The notes under the pieces: model-generated
What the model saw: only the letters and a program-made list of their open reading frames with translations
Told to the model about the DNA's origin: nothing
Database searches by the model: none
Program-made: the position numbers and the translations under genes
Source of the DNA: Tumebacillus permanentifrigoris
GTDB lineage: Bacteria > Bacillota > Bacilli > Tumebacillales > Tumebacillaceae
Direction of reading: 5' to 3'
Length of the DNA: 64,000 bases
NCBI RefSeq assembly: GCF_003148565.1
Contig: NZ_QGGL01000003.1
Location: 124,001-188,000 of the forward strand
In this document: positions 56,549 to 64,000 of the stretch, in pieces
Numbering within the stretch: the first letter of the stretch is position 1
How the letters are laid out: each line of letters begins with the position of its first letter

Positions 56549-57919
56549 CTACTCTGATTTGGATTCGAGCAGGAAGGACAGCGAGTCTTCGCCGATCCCG
56601 CGAACGTTGCCAGCACCCATCGTGAGGACGATGCCTTGATTGTTGCTCGCATAGTGCCGGAGGAAGCGTGTGCCTTCCTCTAAGTTCTCGACATAAGTCA
56701 CCAACTTGCCGCGCTGGCGAATCGCATCGGCTAACTGTTCGGTCAGCGCATCGCCAGGGTCTTGCTCTCGAGCGGAGGAGAACAGTTTCACCAGCAACAC
56801 TTCGTCAGACAGTGTCAAGGAGTCGACGAACTCGGTGAGAAACTTCTGCGTTCGCGAGTAGGTGTGTGGTTGGAACACCGTGATCAAGGGATCGTTCGGG
56901 AACGAGGCTTTGACTGCACGCAACGTCGTCGAGATTTCGCTGGGATGGTGGGCGTAGTCGTCGTACACCTCCATACCGCCGAGACGCCCTAGGTAGTCAA
57001 AGCGGCGATACACGCCTTGGAACTGGCTGAGCGAGACTTGCACATCCTCGAAGTTTTGTTTCAGATAGCGGGACACCGCGATCGTCGCCAGCGCGTTCAG
57101 GACATTGTGTTGGCCAAGCGATCGAAACTGCAACGTTCCCAACGGTCTGCTGCCTTCCCAGACGTCAAAGCGCAGCACCCCGCGCTCTTCGTGAATGTTC
57201 GTCGCGTAGATGTCGTTGCTGGGATCGAGGCCGAAGTAGAGCACCTGCGCCTCCGTCTCGAGCTTCCGGCAGAGCGGATCGTCTCCGCAGGCCACCAGCA
57301 CACCGTCCTCCGGCAGTTTGTCGACCAACTGCTGGAAGCTGAGGAATACATCGTCGAGATCGCGGAAGTAGTCTGGGTGATCGAAATCGATGTTGTTGAC
57401 GACGAGCACCTGCGGTTGGTAATACAGGAAGTGCCGCTTGTATTCACAGGCTTCGGCAACGAGCATGCCCGCGCCGTAACGCGCGTTGCTACCGATGTTG
57501 TAGTTCTTGCTGCCGATCACCACCATCGGGTCCTGTTCGGTGGCGGTCAGCATCGCCCCGACCATCGAGGTGGTCGTCGTCTTGCCATGCGTGCCGGTGA
57601 TCAGAATGCTCGGGCGTTCCTGCGTCAATTTCCCGAGCATTTGCGGATAGTTGTAGACAGGGATGCCCAGTTCGTGCGCACGGGCGATCTCCACATGATG
57701 CTCATTGTAAGCAGGCGAGTGGCAGACCAAGTCCACGCCCTCGACGTTCACCGCAGACGGTGATGATATATATGTGATGCCCGCTTGTGAGAGCAGTTCG
57801 TCGGTGAAAAACACTTCCTGACTATCCGAACCGGTGACCTCGTACCCCATCCGAGCGTACAATTGCGCCAACGCGCTCGTTCCAGCCCCTTTGATCCCAA
57901 CAAAATGAATTTTCCTCAT
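56549..57919 (-). CDS. murC: UDP-N-acetylmuramate-L-alanine ligase
   Basis: 456 residues from ATG 57919 (AAGGGT eight bases upstream; GTG 57928 also in frame). Mur ligase with 'HFVGIKGAGTSALAQLYARMGYEVTGSD' at the N-terminus, P-loop 'ILITGTHGKTTTTSM', 'EYACEYKRHF'-type central block seen as 'EACEYKRHFLYYQP', and the C-terminal 'YRRFDYLGRLGGMEVYDDYAHHPSEI' that distinguishes MurC from MurD/E/F. It adds L-Ala to UDP-MurNAc in the cytoplasm. It stands alone, outside the dcw cluster, as in B. subtilis. Confidence 0.94.
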   Translation of the reverse strand: MRKIHFVGIKGAGTSALAQLYARMGYEVTGSDSQEVFFTDELLSQAGITYISSPSAVNVEGVDLVCHSPAYNEHHVEIARAHELGIPVYNYPQMLGKLTQERPSILITGTHGKTTTTSMVGAMLTATEQDPMVVIGSKNYNIGSNARYGAGMLVAEACEYKRHFLYYQPQVLVVNNIDFDHPDYFRDLDDVFLSFQQLVDKLPEDGVLVACGDDPLCRKLETEAQVLYFGLDPSNDIYATNIHEERGVLRFDVWEGSRPLGTLQFRSLGQHNVLNALATIAVSRYLKQNFEDVQVSLSQFQGVYRRFDYLGRLGGMEVYDDYAHHPSEISTTLRAVKASFPNDPLITVFQPHTYSRTQKFLTEFVDSLTLSDEVLLVKLFSSAREQDPGDALTEQLADAIRQRGKLVTYVENLEEGTRFLRHYASNNQGIVLTMGAGNVRGIGEDSLSFLLESKSE

Positions 57920-57980
57920 GGCTCGCACCCTTTCAGATGGGAATGGTGTTACAGTCTACGCGAAACGCCCAGTCATGGTG

Positions 57981-58238
57981 TCAGTCCTCATCTGTATTCG
58001 CGAGATGTTCAGGGGAGGGGTGATACACTTGGGAGAGGAACGTTTGGCGTTCTGATTCCGAGCGCAGAAGCTTTTTGAGGTAGGAGGAGTCGCCCAATTG
58101 CAAGCGCATGTGGTAGTTTTGGTGCAGGGCTTCTTTGAACCGGTCGTTATGCATCAGTGACTCCCACCACGGGGTCCGGTGCAGTTCCTCGGACAATTTG
58201 CGGTGGTCGATCACTTCATGATAATAGTCCATATTCAT
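57981..58238 (-). CDS. Small hypothetical protein
   Basis: 85 residues from ATG 58238 with AAGGAGGG seven bases upstream. Soluble, helical and His/Glu-rich ('YYHEVIDHRKLSEELHRTPWWESLMHNDRFKEALHQNYHMRL'). No family recognised. It lies upstream of murC on the same strand with a 61-base gap and may be co-transcribed. Confidence 0.7.
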   Translation of the reverse strand: MNMDYYHEVIDHRKLSEELHRTPWWESLMHNDRFKEALHQNYHMRLQLGDSSYLKKLLRSESERQTFLSQVYHPSPEHLANTDED

Positions 58239-58307
58239 AGCAAAACCCTCCTTTTCTTGGTACTATACCCAATACTCAGGAGGGTCAACCGTGGTCACTG
58301 TTATTTC

Positions 58308-58820
58308 TTAGAAAATCGCCAAATAGAACCAAACGATCTGGATGCCCACCAGCAACACCTTGAAGACCGTACCCGCGAGGAAGCTCAACAACGAGCCCCA
58401 GCCGACTTTTACGACCTCATGGCTCTTGCGACGCATCAGCATCTCACCGACCATCGCGCCAAGCACAGCGCCTAGCAGCGGGCCGAAAAGTATCGCCAGT
58501 GGCCCGAGCGGGGAGATCACCAGCGGGAGGATAAACATCCCGAGCGATCCACCGATCATACCACCCTTGCTTCCGCCCATTTTCTTGACGCCAAAAATCT
58601 GCGCGACGTTATCAGACAGGAAGTTGACGATGATCAACAGAATCTGGCCCACCCAGAACACCCATGAGAAATGATCCCAATCAACCATCCAGCCGTAGAT
58701 CAGGAAGCCTGGTATCACGAACAGCGTCCCTGGCAAGATCGGCACCACCGTGAAAAACAGCGCTGCCATCATGAACAGCGAAGCGAGAATGATCGCTGTT
58801 GATTGCAAAAAAAGATCCAA
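58308..58820 (-). CDS. DUF456 membrane protein
   Basis: 170 residues from TTG 58820, ten bases after GGAGAGG; the longer frame from 58907 has no ribosome site. Four to five hydrophobic segments and the family's Gly-rich loop 'GVKKMGGSKGGMIGGSLGMF' and 'GPLLGAVLGAMVGEML'. B. subtilis YqgC is a member of similar size; function unknown. Confidence 0.85.
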   Translation of the reverse strand: MDLFLQSTAIILASLFMMAALFFTVVPILPGTLFVIPGFLIYGWMVDWDHFSWVFWVGQILLIIVNFLSDNVAQIFGVKKMGGSKGGMIGGSLGMFILPLVISPLGPLAILFGPLLGAVLGAMVGEMLMRRKSHEVVKVGWGSLLSFLAGTVFKVLLVGIQIVWFYLAIF

Positions 58821-58928
58821 ATCAAACACCCCTCTCCACGTAATCTCAATTTGTGTCTGGCAAAACCTTTCGTGTTTGAAACTGGGAACTCCTGCCTCAT
58901 CAGGCATCGAAATCGTTTTCTAGACATA

Positions 58929-58967
58929 AGAAAAAGCGAGCGCTCTTGCACAGCGCTCGCTTCATCG
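58929..58967 (-). terminator. Terminator after mntH
   Basis: Read leftward GCGAGCGCT-GTGCAA-GAGCGCTCGC followed by TTTTTCTT. Confidence 0.9.
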
Positions 58968-58976
58968 GTTTGCAGT

Positions 58977-60329
58977 TTACCCATACAACGTACCATACAG
59001 CAGATAGAGATTCAGACCGGCAATCACAACAGCCACCGTCCAAGCGAGGATCTTCAACCAGAGCGGGTTGACGAACTCGCCCATTTTTTTCTTGTCACTT
59101 GTGAACTTGACCAGCGGGATGACCGCGAAGGAGAGTTGCAGCGACAGGATGACTTGGCTGAGGATCAAGAGATCGATCGTCCCGCTTTCTCCGTACAGTG
59201 CCGTGACGATGACTGCCGGAATGATCGCGATGACCCGGGTGATCAGACGGCGTAACCAAGCTTTGATGCGGATGTTCAGGAAGCCTTCCATGACGATCTG
59301 ACCTGCCAACGTACCGGTTAGTGTGGAGTTTTGACCGGAAGCGAGCAGGGCTACACCGAACAGGATGCTGGCAGCCGTCGTGCCGAGTAGCGGGGTGAGC
59401 AGGTGATAGGCGTCTTGGATCTCCGCAACTTCGGTGTTGCCCGTACTGTGGAAGGTGGCGGAGGCGAGGATGAGAATGGCCGCGTTGATGAACAGTGCGA
59501 ACAGCAGCGCGATCGTGGAGTCCCACGTCGAGTATTTGATCGCTTCACGCTTGCCCAGCGCGGTCTCGTCATAGCTGCGCGTCTGGACGATCGACGAGTG
59601 CAGGTAGAGGTTGTGCGGCATAACGGTTGCACCGAGGATCCCGATGGCGATGTAGAGCATCGCCGGGTTGGTGATGATCTCAGCACTCGGGACGAATCCG
59701 CTCATCACACCGCCCATGTCCGGCTTGGAGAGGAACAGCTCAACACCAAAGCAGAGGCCGATCGTCAGGATCAACGCAATCACCATCGCTTCAATATACC
59801 GGAATCCTTTGTTCTGCAAGAGCAGGACGAGCAACACATCGACCGAGGTGAGCAACACGCCCCACAGCAGCGGCAATCCGAACAGCAAGTTTAACGCGAT
59901 CGCAGAACCGATCAACTCCGCGAGGTCACAGGCGGCAATCGCCAGTTCGCAGAGCACCCAGAGCAGGAACGAAACCGGCCGACTGTATGCATCCCGGCAC
60001 GCCTGTGCCAAGTCGCGACCTGTTGCGATGCCCAGCTTCCCGGACAGCGCCTGCAGGAGGATCGCCATCAGGTTCGAGATCAAGATCACTGACAAGAGCG
60101 TGTAGCCAAATTTCGAACCGCCCGCGATATCCGTCGCCCAGTTTCCAGGGTCCATGTACCCGACGGCAACTAAGTATCCAGGTCCGAAAAACGCCATAAA
60201 CTTGCGGAACCAAGACCCCTTTTTCGGTACTGGCATCGAGCGGTACACTTCAGACAGTGAGTTGCTCACTTTCTCCGTTCTCCATCCTGTTTCCGGTGTC
60301 AATGTGGCTTGGTTGTTTGACTCTTTCAT
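58977..60329 (-). CDS. mntH: Nramp-family Mn2+/H+ symporter
   Basis: 450 residues from ATG 60329, nine bases after GAGGTG; upstream codons in the open frame lack support. Nramp motifs: '[20 protein letters not shown]' (TM1 metal site with D and N) and '[13 protein letters not shown]' (TM6 metal site). Eleven membrane segments. It imports manganese with protons. Two MntR-type boxes lie upstream. Confidence 0.95.
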   Translation of the reverse strand: MKESNNQATLTPETGWRTEKVSNSLSEVYRSMPVPKKGSWFRKFMAFFGPGYLVAVGYMDPGNWATDIAGGSKFGYTLLSVILISNLMAILLQALSGKLGIATGRDLAQACRDAYSRPVSFLLWVLCELAIAACDLAELIGSAIALNLLFGLPLLWGVLLTSVDVLLVLLLQNKGFRYIEAMVIALILTIGLCFGVELFLSKPDMGGVMSGFVPSAEIITNPAMLYIAIGILGATVMPHNLYLHSSIVQTRSYDETALGKREAIKYSTWDSTIALLFALFINAAILILASATFHSTGNTEVAEIQDAYHLLTPLLGTTAASILFGVALLASGQNSTLTGTLAGQIVMEGFLNIRIKAWLRRLITRVIAIIPAVIVTALYGESGTIDLLILSQVILSLQLSFAVIPLVKFTSDKKKMGEFVNPLWLKILAWTVAVVIAGLNLYLLYGTLYG

Positions 60330-60374
60330 TCGACAAACACCTCGTTTTTTAAGAAGATAGCCTAACCTAATTTT

Positions 60375-60390
60375 TTTGCCCAAGGGAAAC
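60375..60390. promoter_or_regulatory. MntR-type box, mntH-proximal
   Basis: TTTGCCCAAGGGAAAC matches the B. subtilis MntR operator TTTGCCTTAAGGAAAC at 14 of 16 positions. Position 46 bases before the mntH start fits repression by Mn2+-loaded MntR. Confidence 0.8.
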
Positions 60391-60498
60391 ATTGCGGCAA
60401 AAAAGAAAAACCGTTGGCTCGCTAACAAGGGTATGCCGGCCTTTTGGTTTTGGTGAAGAAGTTTTCAATCCGCTCACATTCTTAGCTACACACAATAA

Positions 60499-60517
60499 TT
60501 TTGCCCGAAGGAAACTT
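60499..60517. promoter_or_regulatory. MntR-type box, distal
   Basis: TTTTGCCCGAAGGAAACTT is even closer to the MntR consensus. It lies 170 bases from mntH and 120 bases from the divergent gene, so it may control either or both. Confidence 0.8.
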
Positions 60518-60635
60518 TCTGAATTCAGTATAACTTTATTTGGGTAAAACCGTCAAGCGATGTGGCAAACTAGAGGAAAGTCCTGCCATGAAACCGAAAA
60601 GTACAAGTACCGATGAAGTGAAAGGGGATGAGTGG

Positions 60636-61172
60636 ATGGCCAAGGACAAGCGTATGGTCGAGCACGGCTATGATCCGAAGATTGCCCAAGACCCCGCACG
60701 AGGGACGATCCTCATGTTGGACGCGTTCGTGGACTTCGAAGCGGCCGATCTGGCGAAGATCGTGGAGTTCGCGGAGGTAAGGAACTTCGCGCAGATCGTG
60801 TTGTTTCCACACCATGAGAAAACAGCAAAAAACATGGGCTGGACAGAGCTACCCGCCTTTCATAAACGATTGAAGGCCGTCGATGCAATGGTCGATGATC
60901 TCCCGTCCACCGCCGTGCGAGTCACAGTGGACAATTGGGAGGAGAAGCGCAAAAAGTACACACCCTTGGAACTGATCCTGCGTTACTTTGAAGAAAAGTA
61001 CCGCCCACCGTACTTTCTCTATGTCACAGACGGGTATGCGAACGCGATGGCGCAGTTCGCATCTTTTGATGAATGTATGAAGAAAGTTCGGCTGGTGATC
61101 GACCAGAAGTACGACGTTCCCGCACACCCGAAACTCACCAAAGTCGAACACAGATGGGAGTACGTGGAATGA
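60636..61172 (+). CDS. Unknown protein coupled to SDR dehydrogenase
   Basis: 178 residues from ATG 60636, eight bases after AAAGGGG. Soluble alpha/beta pattern: 'GTILMLDAFVDFEAADLAKIVEFAEVRNFAQIVLFPHHEKTAKNMGWTELPAFHKRL', later 'PPYFLYVTDGYANAMAQFASFDECMKKVRLVID'. No family recognised. The stop overlaps the SDR start (ATGA), so the two are coupled. The upstream MntR-type box suggests possible manganese control. Confidence 0.75.
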   Translation: MAKDKRMVEHGYDPKIAQDPARGTILMLDAFVDFEAADLAKIVEFAEVRNFAQIVLFPHHEKTAKNMGWTELPAFHKRLKAVDAMVDDLPSTAVRVTVDNWEEKRKKYTPLELILRYFEEKYRPPYFLYVTDGYANAMAQFASFDECMKKVRLVIDQKYDVPAHPKLTKVEHRWEYVE

Positions 61173-61945
61173 CCTTGAACACCCATCAGGAACAAAAAGT
61201 TGCACTGATCACGGGTGCCGGTCGCGGCATCGGGCATGGAGTGGCACATGGATACGCCGCAGCTGGATTTGTCGTGGTCGTCGTCGATGTAGACGGCGAC
61301 TTGGCAGACCGGACGTTGCGCGAACTGCAGGACGCCTACCCGGAAGTCGGCATCCCGTCGATGGCCTGGGCAGTTGATGTGCGGCGGCCCGAGGAGATTC
61401 AGGCGCTTTTTCAACAAGTGGGGGAGCGCTATGGCAGGCTGGATGTGTTGATCAACAACGCGGGGATCTCGCGCTGGAAGTCGCCGTATGAACTGACGGT
61501 GGAGGAGTGGGACGATGTCCTGCACACCAACTTGCGCAGTGCGTTTCTCTGTGCTCGGGAGGCAGCCAAGCTAATGAAGGAACAGGTGAGCGGGGGCAAG
61601 ATCATCAACATGTCCTCCACGCGGGCGCTGATGTCCGAGCCCAACACCGAAGCCTACGCTGCTTCAAAAGGCGGCCTGCTCGCACTTACGCACGCGCTGG
61701 CCGTCTCACTCGGCCCGGACCGCATCCAGGTCAACTGCATCTCGCCGGGCTGGATCCAGAACACCGAGTACGAGAAATTGCGTCCGGAAGACCATGCCCA
61801 GCACCCGGCCGGGCGTGTGGGGACACCTGAGGACATCGCGCGGGCCTGTCTGTTTTTGACAGATGAACGCAATGATTTTGTGACCGGTGTGAATCTCGTC
61901 ATCGACGGCGGCATGACCCGCAAGATGATCTATCTGGAAGACTAA
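61169..61945 (+). CDS. Short-chain dehydrogenase/reductase
   Basis: 258 residues. Classical SDR: TGxxxGxG as 'TGAGRGIG' (15-22), NNAG, catalytic Ser in 'NMSSTRA', and Y163-x-x-x-K167 in 'AYAASKGG'. The acidic residue after beta-2 ('VVVDVDGD') favours NAD(H). 'SPGWIQNTEYEKLRPEDHAQHPAGRVGTPEDIA' resembles 3-oxoacyl-ACP reductase/glucose dehydrogenase-like SDRs. Substrate unknown. Confidence 0.9.
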   Translation: MTLNTHQEQKVALITGAGRGIGHGVAHGYAAAGFVVVVVDVDGDLADRTLRELQDAYPEVGIPSMAWAVDVRRPEEIQALFQQVGERYGRLDVLINNAGISRWKSPYELTVEEWDDVLHTNLRSAFLCAREAAKLMKEQVSGGKIINMSSTRALMSEPNTEAYAASKGGLLALTHALAVSLGPDRIQVNCISPGWIQNTEYEKLRPEDHAQHPAGRVGTPEDIARACLFLTDERNDFVTGVNLVIDGGMTRKMIYLED

Positions 61946-61978
61946 GCCACACGCACATTACATAACATATATTATGGA

Positions 61979-62009
61979 AACAAACCCTGCGAAAATTCAG
62001 GGTTTTCCC
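61979..62009 (+). terminator. Terminator after SDR gene
   Basis: AAACCCTG-CGAAAATT-CAGGGTTTT; only a short T tail, so moderate strength. Confidence 0.65.
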
Positions 62010-62077
62010 TGATATACGCGATGCGGTTTGCGGGGTACACTGAGGGAAAATCCAAATAATCGGAAGGAGCCCTCTAC

Positions 62078-62995
62078 TTGAACAAACAACCTCGCATCTG
62101 CATCATCGGCGTGGGCGACGTGGGCTCGACCACCGCATACACGCTGTTGCTACGCCAACGGTGCCAAGAACTCGTCCTGATCGATGCCAACGAGAAAAAA
62201 GCGCTCGGTGACGCGCTAGACATGAACCACGGGATGCCTTTTCTCGGCGGAACTCGCGTGTGGCAAGGAAGTTACGCCGACTGTGCCGGAGCCAGTATCA
62301 TCATTATCGCGGCCGGTTCAGCCCAGCGTCCGGGCGAAACTCGACTTGATCTCTTGAAGCGCAACGCCGGTATTTTTGACAGCATCATCGAAAACATCAC
62401 CAAGTACAACCAAGATGGCATCCTGCTGATCGCCACCAACCCGGTCGACATCATGGCCTACCTGTCCTATCGCAAATCAGGTTGGCCGTCCCAGCGCGTT
62501 ATCGGCTCAGGCACGTTGCTAGACAGCGCACGCTTTCGCTACCTGATCGGAGACAAGCTCGGCGTCGATCCTCGCAGCGTCCATGCGCATATCATCGGAG
62601 AACATGGTGACACTGAACTTCCGGTCTGGAGTCGGGCGAACATCGCCGGAATCGATGTTTCACTGAGTGATGCCGAAAAGCAGGAGATCTACACCAACAC
62701 CCGCGATGCAGCGTACCAGATCATCGATGCCAAGGGTTCCACATACTACGCAATTGCATTGGCACTCGACCGGATTGTCGCCGCGATCATGCACGACGAA
62801 TCGGCGGTACTAAACGTCTCGACGTACTTAGAAGACTACCACGGAATCTCTGGCGTGTACCTCGGTGTACCTTGTATCGTCGACAGCAGCGGTGTGCGCG
62901 AAGTGTTAAAACTCCAACTCACCGATGAGGAACTGGCACTGTTGCAGCAATCTGCGCAGACGATTTCCGAAAAAATTCAATCAGTGATCAACTAA
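62078..62995 (+). CDS. ldh: L-lactate dehydrogenase
   Basis: 305 residues, TTG start after AAGGAG. 'ICIIGVGDVGSTTAYTL' NAD-binding loop, 'AGSAQRPGETRLDLLKRN' with the mobile-loop Arg, 'TNPVDIMAYLSYRKSGWPSQRVIGSGTLLDSARFR' and catalytic His176 in 'IIGEHGDTELPVWS'. Loop residues 'QRPGETR' favour LDH over malate dehydrogenase (which carries Arg-Lys-Pro-Gly-Met). Interconverts pyruvate and L-lactate with NADH. Monocistronic; no Rex box (TTGTGAAATAATTTCACAA-type) is visible upstream. Confidence 0.93.
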   Translation: MNKQPRICIIGVGDVGSTTAYTLLLRQRCQELVLIDANEKKALGDALDMNHGMPFLGGTRVWQGSYADCAGASIIIIAAGSAQRPGETRLDLLKRNAGIFDSIIENITKYNQDGILLIATNPVDIMAYLSYRKSGWPSQRVIGSGTLLDSARFRYLIGDKLGVDPRSVHAHIIGEHGDTELPVWSRANIAGIDVSLSDAEKQEIYTNTRDAAYQIIDAKGSTYYAIALALDRIVAAIMHDESAVLNVSTYLEDYHGISGVYLGVPCIVDSSGVREVLKLQLTDEELALLQQSAQTISEKIQSVIN

Positions 62996-63008
62996 ATACC
63001 TACGAAAA

Positions 63009-63037
63009 AGAGACCCTGCAGGGGGTCTCTTTTTTCA
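63009..63037 (+). terminator. Terminator after ldh
   Basis: AGAGACCC-TGCAGG-GGGTCTCT followed by TTTT. Confidence 0.92.
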
Positions 63038-63216
63038 TGTGAAGCGCTCGGTCTCTGATGCTTCGGAGTACTAACATTCCAATTTACCCCAATCACTAAT
63101 ATCCACTTACGAACATATTGTCGGACTACATGATGTTGATTGTACACGGAACTAATTCATTATTTATGTAAGCGAAAATAAAAGGATGTATCCAGAGCGG
63201 AAAATAGAATATAATA
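63038..63216. other. AT-rich intergenic region
   Basis: No gene. A -10-like TATAAT (about 63210-63215) lies close to the next open frame, implying a very short or absent leader. Confidence 0.4.
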
Positions 63217-63489
63217 GTGAAAACATTATCCCTTTGGTACCTTTACGAATTGCTAGTGATTCTAAAAATTCGATGTCGCAATATTCAGTACTACGTGAAA
63301 CTGCCTTTGGGATTCTGTTTCGAGGAGGGATTCAGGTGGCTTTCTGAGATCGAAGCTACGGTGAGCAGACATTCCTTGCAAGTCGACCTGACACGAGAAC
63401 GAGACGACCTGCTGGGCTGAAGACAACAGCCTCAGGTTGAAGCCCTCGCCAAGCACTTACAGCAAGTAGAGGAACAGATCAGAATGTAA
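63217..63489 (+). pseudogene. Coiled-coil gene interrupted by one TGA
   Basis: From a GTG at 63217 the frame runs to TGA 63418-63420 and continues in the same frame to TAA 63487-63489 without another stop. The two halves join as '...RWLSEIEATVSRHSLQVDLTRERDDLLG' / 'RQQPQVEALAKHLQQVEEQI', a heptad-like coiled coil across the stop. One nonsense mutation in an otherwise intact small protein is the simplest reading; the N-terminal part is less protein-like and its start uncertain. Function unknown. Confidence 0.5.
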
Positions 63490-63507
63490 TTGGGGAGGAA
63501 TTTAGGT

Positions 63508-64000
63508 ATGAAGATGATCACGAACAAACAAGTCGAGCCGATGCAACCGGTCCAGATGTTTAACGGATATGTAGGGGCACACATGGCGTATGCCTTGCAC
63601 CAGATCGGACTGTTCCATATCATGGGGCCACAAGTATCCATGACGGTGCCAGAATTGGCAGAACAGACGAAGTGTGACCAACCTCGCTTGGAAGGGTTGC
63701 TCCGGACGGGTAGCCTGCTCGGGTACTTTGAGTTTCAAGCGGACGGCACGGTACGCATGACGGCGATGGGGGAAGAGTTGCGCCGCGATCTTGGGTATTT
63801 CGTCTGGAGTGTCGGCGGATACGGCAAGATCTTCCAAGAGTTAGGGCAGTTGGCCACCACCTCGAAAGCTTGGGGGCATCTGCGCGACAACGGTTTGGTC
63901 GCGCTTGGGGCTGACATGTGCAACCGCAACCTGATGACCGATCTGCTCTATGAGGTGCTGGATGGACTGGAATTCACCCACATCGCGGATCTTGGGTGCG
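63508..64000 (+). CDS. SAM-dependent O-methyltransferase, N-terminal part (partial)
   Basis: 164 codons reach the right edge. ATG 63508 follows GGGGAGGA with good spacing. An N-terminal winged-helix dimerisation domain (about 12-95: 'MFNGYVGAHMAYALHQIGLFHIM', 'TVPELAEQTKCDQPRLEGLLRTGSLLGYFE', 'VRMTAMGEEL') leads into the start of SAM motif I, 'THIADLGC'. This layout is that of small-molecule O-methyltransferases of the acetylserotonin/caffeate OMT type and of methyltransferases in secondary-metabolite clusters. The rest lies beyond the window. Confidence 0.85.
   Translation, partial: MKMITNKQVEPMQPVQMFNGYVGAHMAYALHQIGLFHIMGPQVSMTVPELAEQTKCDQPRLEGLLRTGSLLGYFEFQADGTVRMTAMGEELRRDLGYFVWSVGGYGKIFQELGQLATTSKAWGHLRDNGLVALGADMCNRNLMTDLLYEVLDGLEFTHIADLGC

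Larger units (their letters stand above)
60330..60635. other. Divergent regulatory region mntH / 60636 gene
   Basis: 306 bases. Contains two MntR-type boxes, one 46 bases and the other 170 bases upstream of mntH. A rightward -10-like TATAAC at about 60529-60534 could serve the gene at 60636. Confidence 0.6.

Noticed and set aside
61946-62077. Rex operator upstream of ldh
   Set aside because: No TTGTGAAATAATTTCACAA-like palindrome is present; only a terminator and AT-rich DNA.
1-64000. CRISPR array, complete insertion sequence or rRNA operon
   Set aside because: I saw no regularly spaced direct repeats, no intact transposase with terminal inverted repeats and no rRNA-like sequence in the window.

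Overview
The window looks like chromosomal DNA of a moderately GC-rich, low-GC-phylum Gram-positive bacterium (Bacillota, class Bacilli). The gene content supports this: YpmA, a YpmB-like protein and asnS upstream of dnaD; hflX-ynbB-glnR-glnA with a canonical GlnR/TnrA box; LexA of the Bacillus type with GAAC-N4-GTTC boxes; MntR-type boxes at mntH; and NagR(YvoA)-type operators. An Alicyclobacillaceae/Tumebacillus-like or Brevibacillus-like host would fit, but this is inference from gene content and base composition, not from a database comparison.

Layout. 1-6620: end of surE, ypmA, ypmB-like, a membrane-anchored protein coupled to a short FtsH-like protease, 3-hydroxyacyl-CoA dehydrogenase/acetate kinase and asnS. 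6.7-8.0 kb: a small accessory patch with a decayed tRNA(CAU)-like relic, an SOS-box-bearing yolD gene and a small orphan gene. 8.0-17.4 kb: dnaD, two secreted enzymes carrying copper-amine-oxidase-type stalk domains (a metallophosphoesterase and an amidase), an orphan oligopeptide-binding lipoprotein, a diguanylate cyclase and a PAS sensor kinase. 17.5-22.1 kb: a c-di-GMP-I riboswitch ahead of a 33-residue membrane microprotein, several small genes, two alpha/beta hydrolases, a DUF962 protein and a TatD-family hydrolase.

22.15-26.5 kb is an AT-richer island with a dead DNA methyltransferase, phage-like fragments, an intact overlapping two-gene cassette of unknown function (one partner with a zinc ribbon), a dead second yolD, and two related secreted proteins. 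26.6-32.1 kb is the core hflX-DUF817-ynbB and glnRA block.

32.2-47.3 kb is a cell-wall amino-sugar salvage region under two NagR-type operators: a SpoIID/LytB protein, GNAT, secreted GH84 enzyme, NagR, amino-sugar kinase, MurQ, cytoplasmic GH3 NagZ, AnmK, a sugar ABC importer, a beta-lactamase-fold AmiE-like hydrolase and NagA. Together these can import and dismantle muropeptides/GlcNAc-(anhydro)MurNAc to GlcN-6-P; NagB is not in the window. 47.4-51.2 kb is a three-gene cassette (GNAT, CaiC-like ligase, short ALDH) bracketed by two almost identical terminators. 51.3-54.7 kb: lexA, divergent from two LysM-GH18 genes whose promoter carries a perfect LexA box; the second has lost the catalytic glutamate. 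54.7-64.0 kb: truncated DUF2071 gene, tyrosine recombinase, murC, DUF456, mntH with two MntR-type boxes, an unknown gene coupled to an SDR, L-lactate dehydrogenase, a nonsense-interrupted coiled-coil gene and the start of a methyltransferase.

Most attractive leads: the unknown two-gene cassette at 23.2-24.5 kb, the SOS-linked LysM-GH18 pair beside lexA, the riboswitch-controlled microprotein, the split FtsH-like pair, and placement of a SpoIID/LytB gene in the NagR regulon.
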